A DNA stretch of 64,000 bases from Knufia peltigerae. Lineage: Eukaryota; Ascomycota; Eurotiomycetes; Chaetothyriales; Trichomeriaceae. The translations under genes were made by a program, and so were the position numbers. The notes under the pieces were generated by a model, which saw only the letters and a list, made by a program, of their open reading frames with translations, ran no database searches and was not told where the DNA came from. Position 1 is the stretch's first letter. Every line of letters starts with the position of its first letter. This document shows positions 45,396 to 56,159 of this stretch, in pieces. The stretch is from assembly GCA_030247855.1 (NCBI GenBank), contig JAPDRN010000021.1, positions 124,001 to 188,000 on the forward strand, in the 5' to 3' direction.

Positions 45396-46629
45396 TCAGA
45401 TCTCGTCTTCTTCTTCGTCAAAGTCATCCTCGACACCCATATCGTACAAGATCCTCCCACCTTCGCCGCCACCCCCTCCGGCCTTTTGCGCGTCAAAATA
45501 AGGCAACACCACTCCCTCACGCTCTAGTCTCTGCCTTTCCGTCAAGCCAAGCTCAAACGTCATCCCCGAAAGCTCCGAGTCGGCGCTCTCTTGTTCCTTT
45601 GATTTCTGAAACAGAGGATGATCGTCGAGTAAAGTAACGATTTCGCGAAATACTGCTTGTGGATTGTTGTTGGTCTGTTGTGTTGTTGTTTTTGAGATGG
45701 TGGCGACAGGAGGAAGGAAATACCACTCTAATACTCCCCGACCACTTTTTCTACGATGTTCGAGTTCGAGGACGATACCACCCCTACTACTGGGTTCGTC
45801 GTGGGGTTTTTTGGAACTTGCCGCGCGTGGTTTCAGACCGACCAGGACACCTTCGCGTTCTTCTCGCAGACCGAAGGTCGGGGCAGCGAGGGATCTTGCC
45901 CGGGCGGATTTTTCGGCGAGTAAAATGGCCAGTGAGTGGACCGTGATGACCGTGGTGGCGAGGTAGGATAGAAGTGAGAGGGGGGACGGTGAATATGATG
46001 TTGGCGCGGACGGGAGGGGCACGTCGGTGTGATATACTGCCACCAACGACACTTGCGTAGGTTGTTCGATCGATGCTTGTTGTTGTTTTGGTTGTTGAGG
46101 CGGCCGTAGTAAAGAGGACAAGATTGAGGTGAGGGTCAAGTTCGATGATGGATCCGTCGACATTGAAGATAGTCTTGTCAATGAATCAATTATGATCAAG
46201 TGTCCTGATGAGAATGAAATATTCGCGTGGCGTTAGTATTCTCTTCTCGTTGCCCGGCAGGGTTTTGTACATGCGCGCACAAAAAGGGAAAAAATAAAAA
46301 GAATACGTACGTTTACCCGGATTCCTCGACAAGATTTCGGTGACTTGTTTTGTTATATCTTGTGGGTTTCCACCTCCCTCGCCACCGCCGTGACATGCGA
46401 CAAAGTAGTCAACGTCTCTAGGTTTGACGAAAGTCTCAAAAGACAAAAACACGGTGATGGTTTTGGACAGTCTCGACCGACGTAGGTACTCCCTCACCAG
46501 CGGGTTGGCGGGTTGTTCCAGCGTGTCGAGGACGAGTGTGAGTGGACTGGCGTGGTCCCTCTGATTGAGAAGTTTCGAAATCAACAAGAGGTTGTGCGTC
46601 CTTCGATGGGAAAGATTGGAGTGTGCCAT
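45396..46629 (-). CDS. elp5: Elongator complex subunit Elp5
   Basis: Two exons: 46629-46311 and 46204-45396; the 106-nt intron has donor GTACGT, branch TACTAAC and acceptor CATCAG. The product has 375 residues. The N-terminal RecA-like fold reads RRTHNLLLISKLLNQRDHAS, then SPLTLVLDTLEQPANPLVRE. Strand HLIIIDSLTRLS is formed across the splice, which supports it. The C-terminus has TFELGLTERQRLEREGVVLP and ends in the acidic FDEEEDEI typical of the family. Elp5 is part of the Elp456 ring that binds tRNA and supports wobble-uridine modification. A Gly-rich insert precedes the acidic tail. Confidence 0.9.
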
Positions 46630-47203
46630 TATTTCTTTTTGGGATTGTTTTTGGTGTGTAAAATGATCAAGAAGATGAAATTACAGGGTTCTTCCTCGAG
46701 TGCCCGGTCCAAGATGACCAGTGATTTTGTCTTGCTGACTGGAGATACGCAGTAATGGGTATTGAGGGTACTTTCTCGACGTCCCTTTTCTGGCTCAGCC
46801 TCGTCGTCGCCTCTGCCTTCCGAGGCCTTCTGGCAGGTCGTGGATGAAGGCGGCCAGATTTGTGTTATTGCTCCGTGATAAAGTTGGATGTTGAATTGTT
46901 GTCAATTGAATACTTTTCGTCAGAATGGATTTCGATATTCTTTGTGTACCTTTTTGAATTACTTTACCGTTGCAGTCTCGAATACTTCGGTATAAAAAAA
47001 AGAACTTTCCCTCCGGATAGAATGAGCCATCCCCAGGTCTTGGCAACGACATGATGACACCAAACTCTCCACCTCAGCTTACGAGTTAAGTTACCGGTTC
47101 TCCGTACATTCTTCTCAGTCACAGACACCCATTTTGGTTTACATTCTTCGCAGGTTAGAGAGAATATATTTTCGTGGGCAATGCCTTTTTTACACTTTGA
47201 AGG
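46630..47203. other. Intergenic between elp5 and the Gag fragment
   Basis: No family-like frame. No LTR-like direct repeat was identified by eye that could bound the Gag fragment to the right. Confidence 0.45.
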
Positions 47204-47689
47204 ATGCAAGATGGTAGGCGAGGTACAAAGCATCAAGATACCACCAATCGGTCCGCCGACAGAAACAAGGAGTCCAACGATTTAGGTACATTCTTCGAGA
47301 TCCAGTATCGAGGGTCGGACATTCGGTCGTACAACGACAAATTCACGACGTTGGCGCTGGCCGTCGGGGACCTAGTGTCAGAATATGCGAAAATGGAACG
47401 ATACATTCAGTCCATGCGTCCTCGTACGCAGCTGGACGTGAGAAGGACGAAACCAACGACATTGGGAGAGGCAATGGCGGAGGCCGAGACAGTGGAGGAC
47501 ATCTACGAGCTCGTGAAGCCTCGGAGGGGGTTCTCACACAACCGTCGGCGATCGCCATTGCCGGTCGTCAAGCAGGAGGAGAATGGCAGTCCATGTACGA
47601 TGGAGGGCAGGCCGAGACAAAGGCTGTGCTATAGATGCAAAAAACCAGGACACTTCAGGCGTGACTGCCCTGAAAAGGAGAAAGCGTGA
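47204..47689 (+). mobile_element. Solo Gag-like open frame with CCHC zinc knuckle (retrotransposon remnant or domesticated Gag)
   Basis: 161 codons. The middle resembles the capsid part of Ty3/gypsy Gag (GSDIRSYNDKFTTLALAVGD, then YIQSMRPRTQLDVRRTKPTT, then LGEAMAEAE). The C-terminal zinc knuckle reads CYRCKKPGHFRRDC (CX2CX4HX4C), and the frame stops eight codons later. No protease, reverse transcriptase or integrase frame follows, and no flanking LTRs were seen. The N-terminus is shorter than a normal Gag, so the upstream capsid part is missing or decayed. The frame is intact over 161 codons, which leaves open a retained function. Confidence 0.7.
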
Positions 47690-47895
47690 TGCACCACGCG
47701 TATGTATTTACCGGAACACAGGTCCCAGGTGCAGGACCCCAAGATTCATGCCATGGGTATTCTGGGTCTGGATGAATGCTAAAACGCTAACACTGAGAAA
47801 TAATAACAAGACATTGTTGAAGCCCATACAAGTCATCCCAGTATCCTTTATACTCGTCAAACTCTTTTCACATCGATCTCAACCAACCTCCACTC

Positions 47896-48699
47896 TCAAC
47901 ACTTTTCATAGTACTCTGGAGGAGGTTCGATGGGGGTGCTGTCTATTTCCGACACGGTTCCGACTTCGCGAAATGACCCTGACGATGAGGACGACAACTC
48001 AGAGTGTGTAGGTGAGAGCAGCGACGAGTCTGGAGAAGCGGGATAATGTGATGTCTCGTCCGCCGACGGTGGTGGTAGAGTGGCCAAATTGCCACCTACG
48101 AAACCGTCACCTGGCATCTCTGGTGTCTGTGACACTGTAGAAGGTCGGGCGTACGTGTCGACCGGCATAGCTGCCGCTGGCGACGCCGATACTTGATCCA
48201 TTTCCTTTTTGACTTTGATCTTGGGTTCTTCCTTTTGTGCCTTTAGGTGTCTTTTTCTAGCTTGATGTTCTTTGACGCCTCTGAAATGGCAAAAAGAGTT
48301 GTTAGTGTTGTTCTCAAAAATACAAGGCTGAATGGATGATCGGAAAGCGAGGGTTTGAGGGAGAGTATAGTCTTACCTATAAATACCCATTGCAGCAGAA
48401 GAAAGACCAGCCGTACAGATTCCCAAGGGTATACCAATGGCAGGGTTCAAAGTACCGGGAGGTCGACGAGAGTGTGATTGTAGATAATAATTTTGACTGT
48501 ATTCTTTACACGTACAGTGGTGGTTGGGCGGTAACATGGCAGAATGTTGACAGTACCCCACAGGAGGAGGCATCACGGTGAAGTTGGTAGAAGGATAACA
48601 GCCAGAATTGTTGTTCTCATCAAAGTAGACAGACTGTTGTTGTTGGTTGATATATGTAGGAGGAGTTGACATTGTTTGTCTACCCCGTGGTTGACACAT
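47896..48699 (-). CDS. Small hypothetical protein with one hydrophobic segment
   Basis: Two exons: 48699-48377 and 48280-47896; the 96-nt intron has donor GTAAGA and acceptor TTTCAG. The product has 235 residues. The N-terminal ~75 residues are Gln/Asn/Tyr/Pro-rich with a Cys/His cluster (HHCTCKEYSQNYY). A short hydrophobic stretch (AIGIPLGICTAGLSSAAMGI) precedes a basic segment (KEHQARKRHLKAQKEEPKIK). The C-terminal part is Ser/Pro-rich and probably disordered, ending PPPEYYEKC. No domain is recognised. The consistent two-exon model and ATG start support a real gene. Confidence 0.6.
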
Positions 48700-49854
48700 T
48701 GTGTAGTATGGTACGATAAAAAGGGAGGATGAGGTTGGTAGTGTTCAGTGGTAACTAGTACTGTGTAGTACCGGGTATCCGTAACAGGTATCTGAAAACG
48801 ACCTTGCTAGATGGATGTAAAAAGTACAACATACACTCTGAAGAGATTGACAAAGATCGCTTGAAACCCTGGGGGCCAACGTTCAATTAAATACCTTTTC
48901 TCATAACAATCTACAATAGACCACAAACCTCTCTAAAACACAAAAAGAGGAGTCATTCCGCGAGGGAAATAAAACTTGCATCATTTCTTTGTAGTATCTC
49001 GGTCGATCTTTCGAAGCTGGAAGATGTACGGAGTTACTGTACAGTACAGTACTCGATAACCGTTCAGGCCCTCGTAGAATGGGCATGAATTGGGATTAGG
49101 GTCAAGCAATAGGCGCCACAGAAAGCTCAGAGGCCCAATTATAGGGTTGAGCCGGCTCGATGGGTGACGACACTGTCCCCGAAATCAACAAAAATGTCAA
49201 AGGTCCGGGGGGGCCTCGCGAACACAACCGATTCAGGTTTAGTCTGGGCAAGCCTTACAAGCCCGTCATTCAGGCGCAGCCCGAGAAAGAGCACGGGGAT
49301 TCACCATCACCACGCTGATCTGTGCTCGCTATCCTATCCTGTCGTCTCTCTCGCACTACCTGTATGTACAGAGTACGCACGAATGAATTGGACCCTAGGG
49401 AGGTACGGGTACTTGCCCAGCCCACGGCTTGTTGATGCCAGTCCAGAACTCTCATTCGACGGAGATCCTGGCAGATCGATGACACAACGCACTCGACCAA
49501 TGCTACTCGTAATACTTCATTGGATTGTTGACCATACCGAGAGTCAATCAAAGGCCAAGTCAGTTTGACATAAGAAAAACTACACCCGTCTTGTCCATCG
49601 TTGCGTCTCCTGAATAGAGACCAGAAAAAGACAAGCCGGTAATAAAGAATTGATACAAGTCAGATGTACGGAGTACAAAAACAAGGACTGTTCTCTGTTG
49701 ATCCTATTGACTGGCAAGAAGATTCATCATCACATGCATGAAATCAAAACCAACCCAATGCTGATGCCTCCCCCCGCGTATAAAATGCGCCAGATGGTAT
49801 AACCTTCACCTTTTGAAAAGAGCGCCCAATTAAGGTTTCGAGTAAGATCGATAT
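48700..49854. other. Intergenic, nothing recognised
   Basis: 1.15 kb with short frames only. A palindromic ACTGTACAGT stretch is near 49036, and TACGGAGTA is at 49667-49675. Confidence 0.5.
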
Positions 49855-50687
49855 TCAAGATGTCACCAGTATAGCCCCTACCGAAGGAGGCAGCCCGTCC
49901 GTTGTCGCGCCGGCCATTAACGACTTCAGCCAACAATTGCCCTGAGCCTCGTTGTAAATGGTATTCATGTTGGAATTGAACAAGACGCCGTGACATTTGG
50001 TGTCTCCTGCGATTGTGTTCATCTTGGAGCACGCGTTGATGCATGTGTCGAGCGTGTACGAAATGAAGCTGATGATATCGTTGCCGGCATAGTTGGTGTT
50101 ACAGTTCATGGTGTATGAGTCGCCATTCTGGGCGGTGACGGTGGCTTGGTCATCACAATCCAACGCAGTTGTGTTGACCTGGGTGGGCAAAAGGGGAGAG
50201 TAGTTCTTGACGGCGGCGGTCGGTGAGACTGTCGAGGACGCGGTGCCTGTTGCTGTGCTGGCAGCGCCTGCTGTCACTGTTGCCGTTACTGTTGCGGTCG
50301 GACTAACAGAAAAACGTCAACATGTACATTCTGATTCCTGTTGATCTTTGACACTTACGAAGAGTTATGATTAGCGACCGCGGCAATGGCTCCTCCCAAT
50401 CCTCCACCCAACGCAGCTGCCATGACCACCGCCGTTATACCGATTATGAGAAACGTGTATCCTCGTAAGCTGAGGCCCCAGGGCATTTGCGGCTTTTCTG
50501 GTGTCCTTACAGGTTCGGGGTTTTCGTATAGTGGCGATGTCTGCATGTGCTGAGGATATGGAGGGTACTGAGGGTTTTGACTGGTTGATGATTCTGAAGG
50601 ATAGCTCTGAGGCAAAATCATCTTGTGGGAATCGGTTGAAGCGGATATTTTCTCGCGCGACGAGTCGTCCACCTGTAGGCCGTCCAT
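49855..50687 (-). CDS. Single-pass membrane protein with Ser/Thr stalk and Cys-containing outer domain
   Basis: Two exons: 50687-50359 and 50302-49855; the 56-nt intron has donor GTAAGT and acceptor GTTAG. The product has 258 residues. A Pro/Ser-rich N-terminal tail of about 75 residues is followed by one membrane segment (YTFLIIGITAVVMAAALGGG, continuing LGGAIAAV), a Thr/Ala/Val stalk (PTATVTATVTAG), and a domain with spaced Cys and aromatic residues (DCDDQATVTAQNGDSYTMNC, then DTCINACSKMNT, then CHGVLFNSN, then GNCWLK). This resembles fungal PAN/apple-like carbohydrate-binding domains found behind such anchors. Orientation would be N-in, C-out. Function is not known. Confidence 0.75.
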
Positions 50688-52056
50688 TTTGTAAGTGGTC
50701 GAGTTGTACGACCCTACTCGAACGTGAGTCTGTGAGGCGAGGGGAATACTTGAAAACGCGTGAATAGAATCTCAACGGGGCGAGACTTTTCGATTGAGCT
50801 GCCAAAAAGGACCAGGCAGAAAAACGGAAGATCGCGAAGTCGGAGTAGGTTATTTGGATTCCCAAGAGAATCGAATGGTTTCTTCAGAGGCTGTTTAATA
50901 ATGCTCCATATTGTACGGAGTACGTACCCTCCTGAGACCCATATGGCTTCAGAAAGAACCTGTTCAACCTTATGTAAGTGGGTTTGCGGAAAGGGAATCT
51001 CTTGAAATGATTGGATCGGATGTTTAGATCAGGGACCACAACGCCTTTGGGGGCCATGCCACCGGTACCAAAACTAATGGCGCCTAAAGTTAAGGCCCTC
51101 CACGTTTCGAAGATTGCCAACTGCTGCAATTGCAAATTAACCTGGGTTGTGGCTTCAAACGTAGATCAATCAGTCCGAACGTGGCGGAGAATGGCGGAGC
51201 ACAGCCAGGATCAACAACGCCAGAGTCCGAGGAGCAGTCGAACGCCCAAGCACGGACTTTCCGTACTGTGTTGCCCTGAATGCATGCACTTACTCGTCTT
51301 GGTTCGTCTTCCAAACAATGAACTCGTACTCGATATGTATATCATCATCGCCTTTCCTTTGTATATGTATTCAGTGTCGACTGGTTATATCAGGGAGACA
51401 CCTTAACTCGTACAAAGGAGTTTGTTGTTGAAACACTGGGCGACTTGACGGTGGTGGCTTCGGAGTTCGGCAGTATTGAGTGATCGTCCCGTGATTCAAG
51501 CTTCAAGCTTCAAGATGATGTGGCTGTATGTAACTCGTATGCTTTTAGCACTCGTAGAGGAGGTTGTCTCAGAAGAGATACAGCGCTGGTTGTCTTCGAT
51601 TCTCGCTTCCCTGCCTCACAAGCGGCCAACTCTGAGTGACTCGTTTAGTAAACATATCGTATACCCACCCTGGTGGCCCTAGCCGCCACGTGCTGCGGCA
51701 CTCTGAGGCTGTTCCGTATAAAACTCCGCGTAGGATCAAACGATTCTCACCTTCGAAGTATTATCTCAAGTTTGGGGCCTGGAGCTCGCAATGAAGTAAG
51801 TGCATACGAAGGGGGCTTGGGCAGTGAAGCGTTTCAGGTGGATAATCTGCAGTTGAGCACAAAAGGATCCACCGTATAGATATCTAGTACGGTCCAACAT
51901 AAAATCAGCAGCCGCAAAAAATGATTTCTTTACCTGCGGCCGCGGCATGCGCTGGAGAAGTATTGCCTGTACATCTCAAAACCCCATGATTTCTTCGCCT
52001 GGTCAACAAAACCCCGATAAAATAAATTTGGAGTGTTCGATACAAAGGGTGTGAAT
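50688..52056. other. Divergent intergenic region
   Basis: 1.37 kb between the membrane protein and SNRNP27. TACGGAGTA is at 50914-50922. TTCAAGC repeats about three times near 51497-51515. Frames present start at non-ATG codons and show no family. Confidence 0.5.
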
Positions 52057-52897
52057 ATGGAAGAGCCTCCTTTGAAACGCGCAAAGCGAGCGACGGACGA
52101 CGATCTTTCACGAAACAGCTCCAAAAATGGAAGAGATCACGCAAAATCAAAATCACGACTTGATGACGGAGGAGATAGGGATGAAGGAGGAGGACGACAA
52201 CGTCCGAAAATACAACAGAAAGATGGTCGCAGGAACGACAGGTCGAGATCGCGAGATGATACATACAACGACAACAAGCGACATCGAGAACGAAGTCGAT
52301 CTAGAGAGCGATCACATCGGGACCGGGTAGAGAGAGGTGGCGGTGCTGCTGCAAGAGAGCGCCATGTCAATGGAGGAGACAGTCTAGAGAGGCATAATAA
52401 GTCGTCACAAGGTAGATTTCTTGGTTCTCTCCCTCAAAATGACTTGTTTTACTCATGTGACAACAGATTCAAAAAGTTATCAACGTCCGCGAAAACATTC
52501 CAGGTCTAGATCGAGGTCACCGGTCAGAGACGGTGGTGCTGCAAACGGTTCGACTATACGTACGCGATCACCCCCTCCTCCTCGGCGAAGCGAGAATGAT
52601 CATCGGGGGAGGAATCGAGAGGCAACAACCAAGACAGGAGGAGATACGAGATCTACACACGGCGCTGCTCGTTCAGGTCAACCGGCTGTCGTCAACGGCG
52701 ACAGGATGGCGGTGGATGAGGCCGACGAAGATGCACTTTTGAGAAACATGATGGGATTCACGACGTTCAAATCGACTCAAAACACAAAAGTGCCTGGGAA
52801 CCAGATCTACGGCGTGAGAAAGGAAAAGAAGACCGAATACCGACAGTATATGAACCGTGTCGGAGGGTTCAATAGACCTTTGAGCCCGTCAAGATGA
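52057..52897 (+). CDS. snrnp27: U4/U6.U5 tri-snRNP 27 kDa protein homologue (SNRNP27 family)
   Basis: Two exons: 52057-52411 and 52467-52897; the 55-nt intron has donor GTAGAT and acceptor CAACAG. The product has 261 residues. The start is the ATG at 52057; the open frame upstream passes only through a GTG. Residues 1-210 are an RS/RD-rich disordered domain (KRHRERSRSRERSHRDR). The C-terminal ~55 residues are the conserved core of the family (EDALLRNMMGFTTFKSTQNT, KVPGNQIYGVRKEKKTEYRQ, YMNRVGGFNRPLSP). This protein is a spliceosomal tri-snRNP component acting near 5' splice-site handover. Identification by the C-terminal core is strong. Confidence 0.92.
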
Positions 52898-55112
52898 TTG
52901 TAATAAAAAAATTGGATCGGTCTTAGCAAGAACGCATGAACTCACTGAGAGCTCGCCACGAAGCGTCATATTGATGTCGATGCGTGACAGTTGCACCCTC
53001 GATGTCGATCCACCTGCTCCATGGGAAATGAGACAACCCCCAAAGAAGCTTACATACCAACAACTTGTCAGTCTCCTTGGAATTATGTGTGTGATATTCC
53101 ACAACACAGGCCGTGGTTTGTTATGATGATATCTCTTGAGGGAGACAAGAGAGGATTCTACGGATCTTGTTCGAGAGTCGTGGGATCGATATGACTATTG
53201 ATTGCATCTCAATCTACGGAGTAATGACATCAAGTTTGCAGAACGGTGACCAGGCACATTTCCTCTTTTTTTACGGAGTAAATCAGTTGACTCTAGTCAT
53301 GGAAACCTGTCTCTGTTCATCTCAAAATGTAATTGGCACTCCGCAAGCATCCAAGTCGTCCGCAATCTCATTTCGATCCGTATCTTAAAGGTCGAGTGTT
53401 GCAGTTAACCAGATCCGTACTCTGGGCTCGGTAGACTAAAGACTCCCCAAAGCATGTTGTATTGGTCCCCGTGAATCGACGACGGGGAAGATGAAGTTGA
53501 GGATCTGGAAAAAGCACAACCTAGCAGGGTCGGTGTCCGGAGAATCTTTGAATTTGCTCCAGTGATCGTATGATCCAGCACCCTCCAGGACATGGTCGCC
53601 AACTTGGGCACTGAGATCGTCGTGGAATTTGTGGTACACCGCCAGCAACTCCATCATCGTCTTCGCCACCATAAGAATGGGCAGTGTTGATTGGACTAGA
53701 AAGCAAAGTCGAGAAGTATCGAGTTCGATGGCATGCGGTAGAGTTGCTTGTTGCATGCGACGATTCCACTTGCAATCCCCGTTGCTTGGGTACTGTCTCC
53801 TTTTCGCACTGCAGCAGACCGTCGTAGCCATACGTGTTGGCACTGTTGCACAATGTCGGGATCATTCGGTCCTGCTCGGTAAGCTGGCTGAACGGGAACC
53901 CAAGCAGGTCAAACGATTCGGAAGGTTGACAGGGAACTGAAGAGGAATCGGGATCTCCTTGCGAGCCTTTTTGGTCAGCGAGGGCAACTGTAGATTGTCG
54001 CCAAGACCGATGAAGCCCTTGAAAATCATGACGGGAGCTCCAAGTTGCGTTTGACGAAGCGTCGTAGCCTCAAGTCGTTGGGATTCTTGTATACACTTGT
54101 CCTGTTTGTAACATCACGGTCTTCTCTTGTGCCTGAACCGAAGGATGACACTGGCTTCTAGCTAGCCTGCTCCATAGCGGACGACGGGAGCCGCAACATA
54201 TTGATGACTTCCAACTCTTGGAGTGCTTCGACAGAGAGGTCTTCTTGGATAGGACGAAGCATTTTCCTTTTCGGAAGAGCCTTTTTGATCTGGAGCTTCT
54301 TATCTGTTGCAGAGTGAACTCGTAGTAGAGACGGGTAGTCGATATCGTTGAAGATAACAATACCAATTTTAATATATATCTAGAGATCATGATCTCTGGT
54401 CCTCACAAATTTAATTTTGTGATGGTCACTCCATGGCTCACTTATCACCAGGTCGGACATCGGAAACGCCATTTGCCTTTTTGGCTTGCAAACGCGTGGA
54501 AGATTTGATTCTGATCTAGTCACAGACTTTACCGGCTTCTTGCTGACTGAGGATATCGAACATACCCCCGCCGCTCTGGCGACGCGCTCGAAAATTCTAA
54601 GCCAGGGGACGATATTGGCCTGTCGTTCCAAAAGGACCTCCTTGCTTGGGGTTCATCATGGAGTCCGCTATCTTGCGGATGAAAGAACTGGGAGGTCTGA
54701 GAACTTCCTCAATTATCAGGCCCCTTGTACAGAGGTGCTCATAACTAGTTGAAACTGACAGCTGAAACTGTTGATTATGTCTATGCGAGAATGTCAAACT
54801 ACGAAAGAGAGGTTGCAAGGTTTTATATCTAGCACCTCGAGGCTTTCCGCCCAATGTTACTGCCTGGCAGTGAAGTAATAGCAATATCTGTTCACCTTGC
54901 TGTCGCCGCCTGTGGATGTAGTGACAGCATATTACGGGACTGGAAAACAACTACTCTGTATTCAACTCATGTTTTGAATTAACTTGCCTCATTTCTTCCT
55001 GCGACCCCTTTTCACTTCACATATGCTTTGCGATTCCTGTTGACTCATCGACGCAACTGCGCCTACAGATCACTCAGCTTTCGATCCCATTTCGACATAA
55101 ACACGATGCACC
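52898..55112. other. Long region with decayed coding-like blocks
   Basis: 2.2 kb. TACGGAGTA occurs at 53215-53223 and 53272-53280. On the minus strand, 54950-53405 holds protein-like blocks in changing frames (described separately). No intact gene is seen. Confidence 0.5.
53405..54950 (-). pseudogene. Possible decayed gene, frames interrupted
   Basis: On the minus strand several blocks look like real protein but cannot be joined by plausible introns. About 54380-54157 gives IGIVIFNDIDYPSLLRVHSA, then IQEDLSVEALQELEVINMLR, then a stop. About 54030-53900 gives VMIFKGFIGLGDNLQLPSLT. About 53740-53440 gives TLPILMVAKTMMELLAVYHK, then HVLEGAGSYDHWSKFKDSPD. They lie in different frames separated by stops. 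I do not recognise the family. An alternative is a real gene with introns I failed to resolve. Confidence 0.35.
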
Positions 55113-56159
55113 ATGGCCTCCAGGAAAGGCTTCTGCGAATCGTGCAATCTCATAACCCCTAACATTCGAGGAGCATATTGCTGTTTCTGTGGATCCGAGC
55201 TCTATATTCTCAATTCAAAGCCCGCCAACCAATGCGGCACTGAGTCCGATGTCGTTGCCCCTGCAGATGCTCACAGCCCACGTCCGGTGCCTACATACCA
55301 CAATGAAAGTGGCCGTGGCACTATTCTGATGGATAGTCCTACACAGACGCCTGCCGTTGTCGATCTGGTTAACTCGACTTCTAGTGAAGCGTATGCAAAT
55401 CTTCGCGAAGATAACTCCAATATCGGCAAGGACGACGACATCCTGACACTCTTTTGCCCATCTACTGGAGGCCAGGAGGTGAACCAGGCACGGGCTTACT
55501 CAAGCGCTTCGCAAAATCCTCGCCGACAGAACCAAGCTACCTTTCGTTCTGGAGCAACATCTCGCGACAAAACCAAGAAACCCAACAAAAACAAAGAGCA
55601 CGGGAAACAGCTGAGCACAATTGGAGTTGCCAGGCGCCGAGCAAGGGACCTACGCTCTCTGTCCCCTCCTGACGTGGAGAGCCGAAAGCGTGGTACCTCA
55701 TCAGGCAGACCCAGCAGAAAAGAAAAGAACCCGGCAGAAGTCAAGTCAAACCTTGCTACCTTGCGCACTGTGCTTTGCCACGATTGGGAGGTCACAGGTC
55801 CACGCGTTGCTCTTATGAAACGCGTCATCCGCAACATTCTTGTGAGCCCGTTTGCAGCTCCATTCAAGGAGCCCGTGGACTTCATAACACTCAACCTACC
55901 CAGCTATCCCAAAGTGATCAAGCAACCGATGGACTTGGGCCGGATCTTGGAGAAGCTGAACACGAAGAAATACGACACCGTCACCGACTTTATCGACGAC
56001 TTTGAGCTCATCATAAACAATTCCATCACATTCAATGGCCCAGAACACAGTGTCACGACCCATGCGAGAAAGATAGAGGCATCTTTTCTCAACCAGATGC
56101 GAAACTTTCCCCCGACAGAGGTACGGGCAGGTGTCTCAATCAAGGGAGAGCCTAGATAG
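55113..56159 (+). CDS. Zinc-ribbon plus single bromodomain protein
   Basis: Single exon from ATG 55113, 348 residues. The N-terminus has a small Cys cluster (CESC near residue 8, then YCCFCGSEL near 22), a putative zinc ribbon. The middle is a long basic, Ser-rich, disordered part. Residues about 215-335 form a bromodomain: FAAPFKEPVDFITLNLPSYP, KVIKQPMDLGRILEKLNTKK, YDTVTDFIDDFELIINNSIT, FNGPEHSVTTHARK. The conserved acetyl-lysine-contacting Asn in FNGPEH is present. It should read acetylated chromatin. It is shorter than BET proteins and has no ET domain. An out-of-frame ATG lies a few bases upstream of the start. The combination with an N-terminal zinc ribbon is not one I can name. Confidence 0.88.
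   Translation: MASRKGFCESCNLITPNIRGAYCCFCGSELYILNSKPANQCGTESDVVAPADAHSPRPVPTYHNESGRGTILMDSPTQTPAVVDLVNSTSSEAYANLREDNSNIGKDDDILTLFCPSTGGQEVNQARAYSSASQNPRRQNQATFRSGATSRDKTKKPNKNKEHGKQLSTIGVARRRARDLRSLSPPDVESRKRGTSSGRPSRKEKNPAEVKSNLATLRTVLCHDWEVTGPRVALMKRVIRNILVSPFAAPFKEPVDFITLNLPSYPKVIKQPMDLGRILEKLNTKKYDTVTDFIDDFELIINNSITFNGPEHSVTTHARKIEASFLNQMRNFPPTEVRAGVSIKGEPR

Noticed and set aside
46630..47900. LTRs or pol genes around the Gag-like frame
   Set aside because: No paired terminal repeats and no protease, reverse transcriptase or integrase motifs were found on either side.
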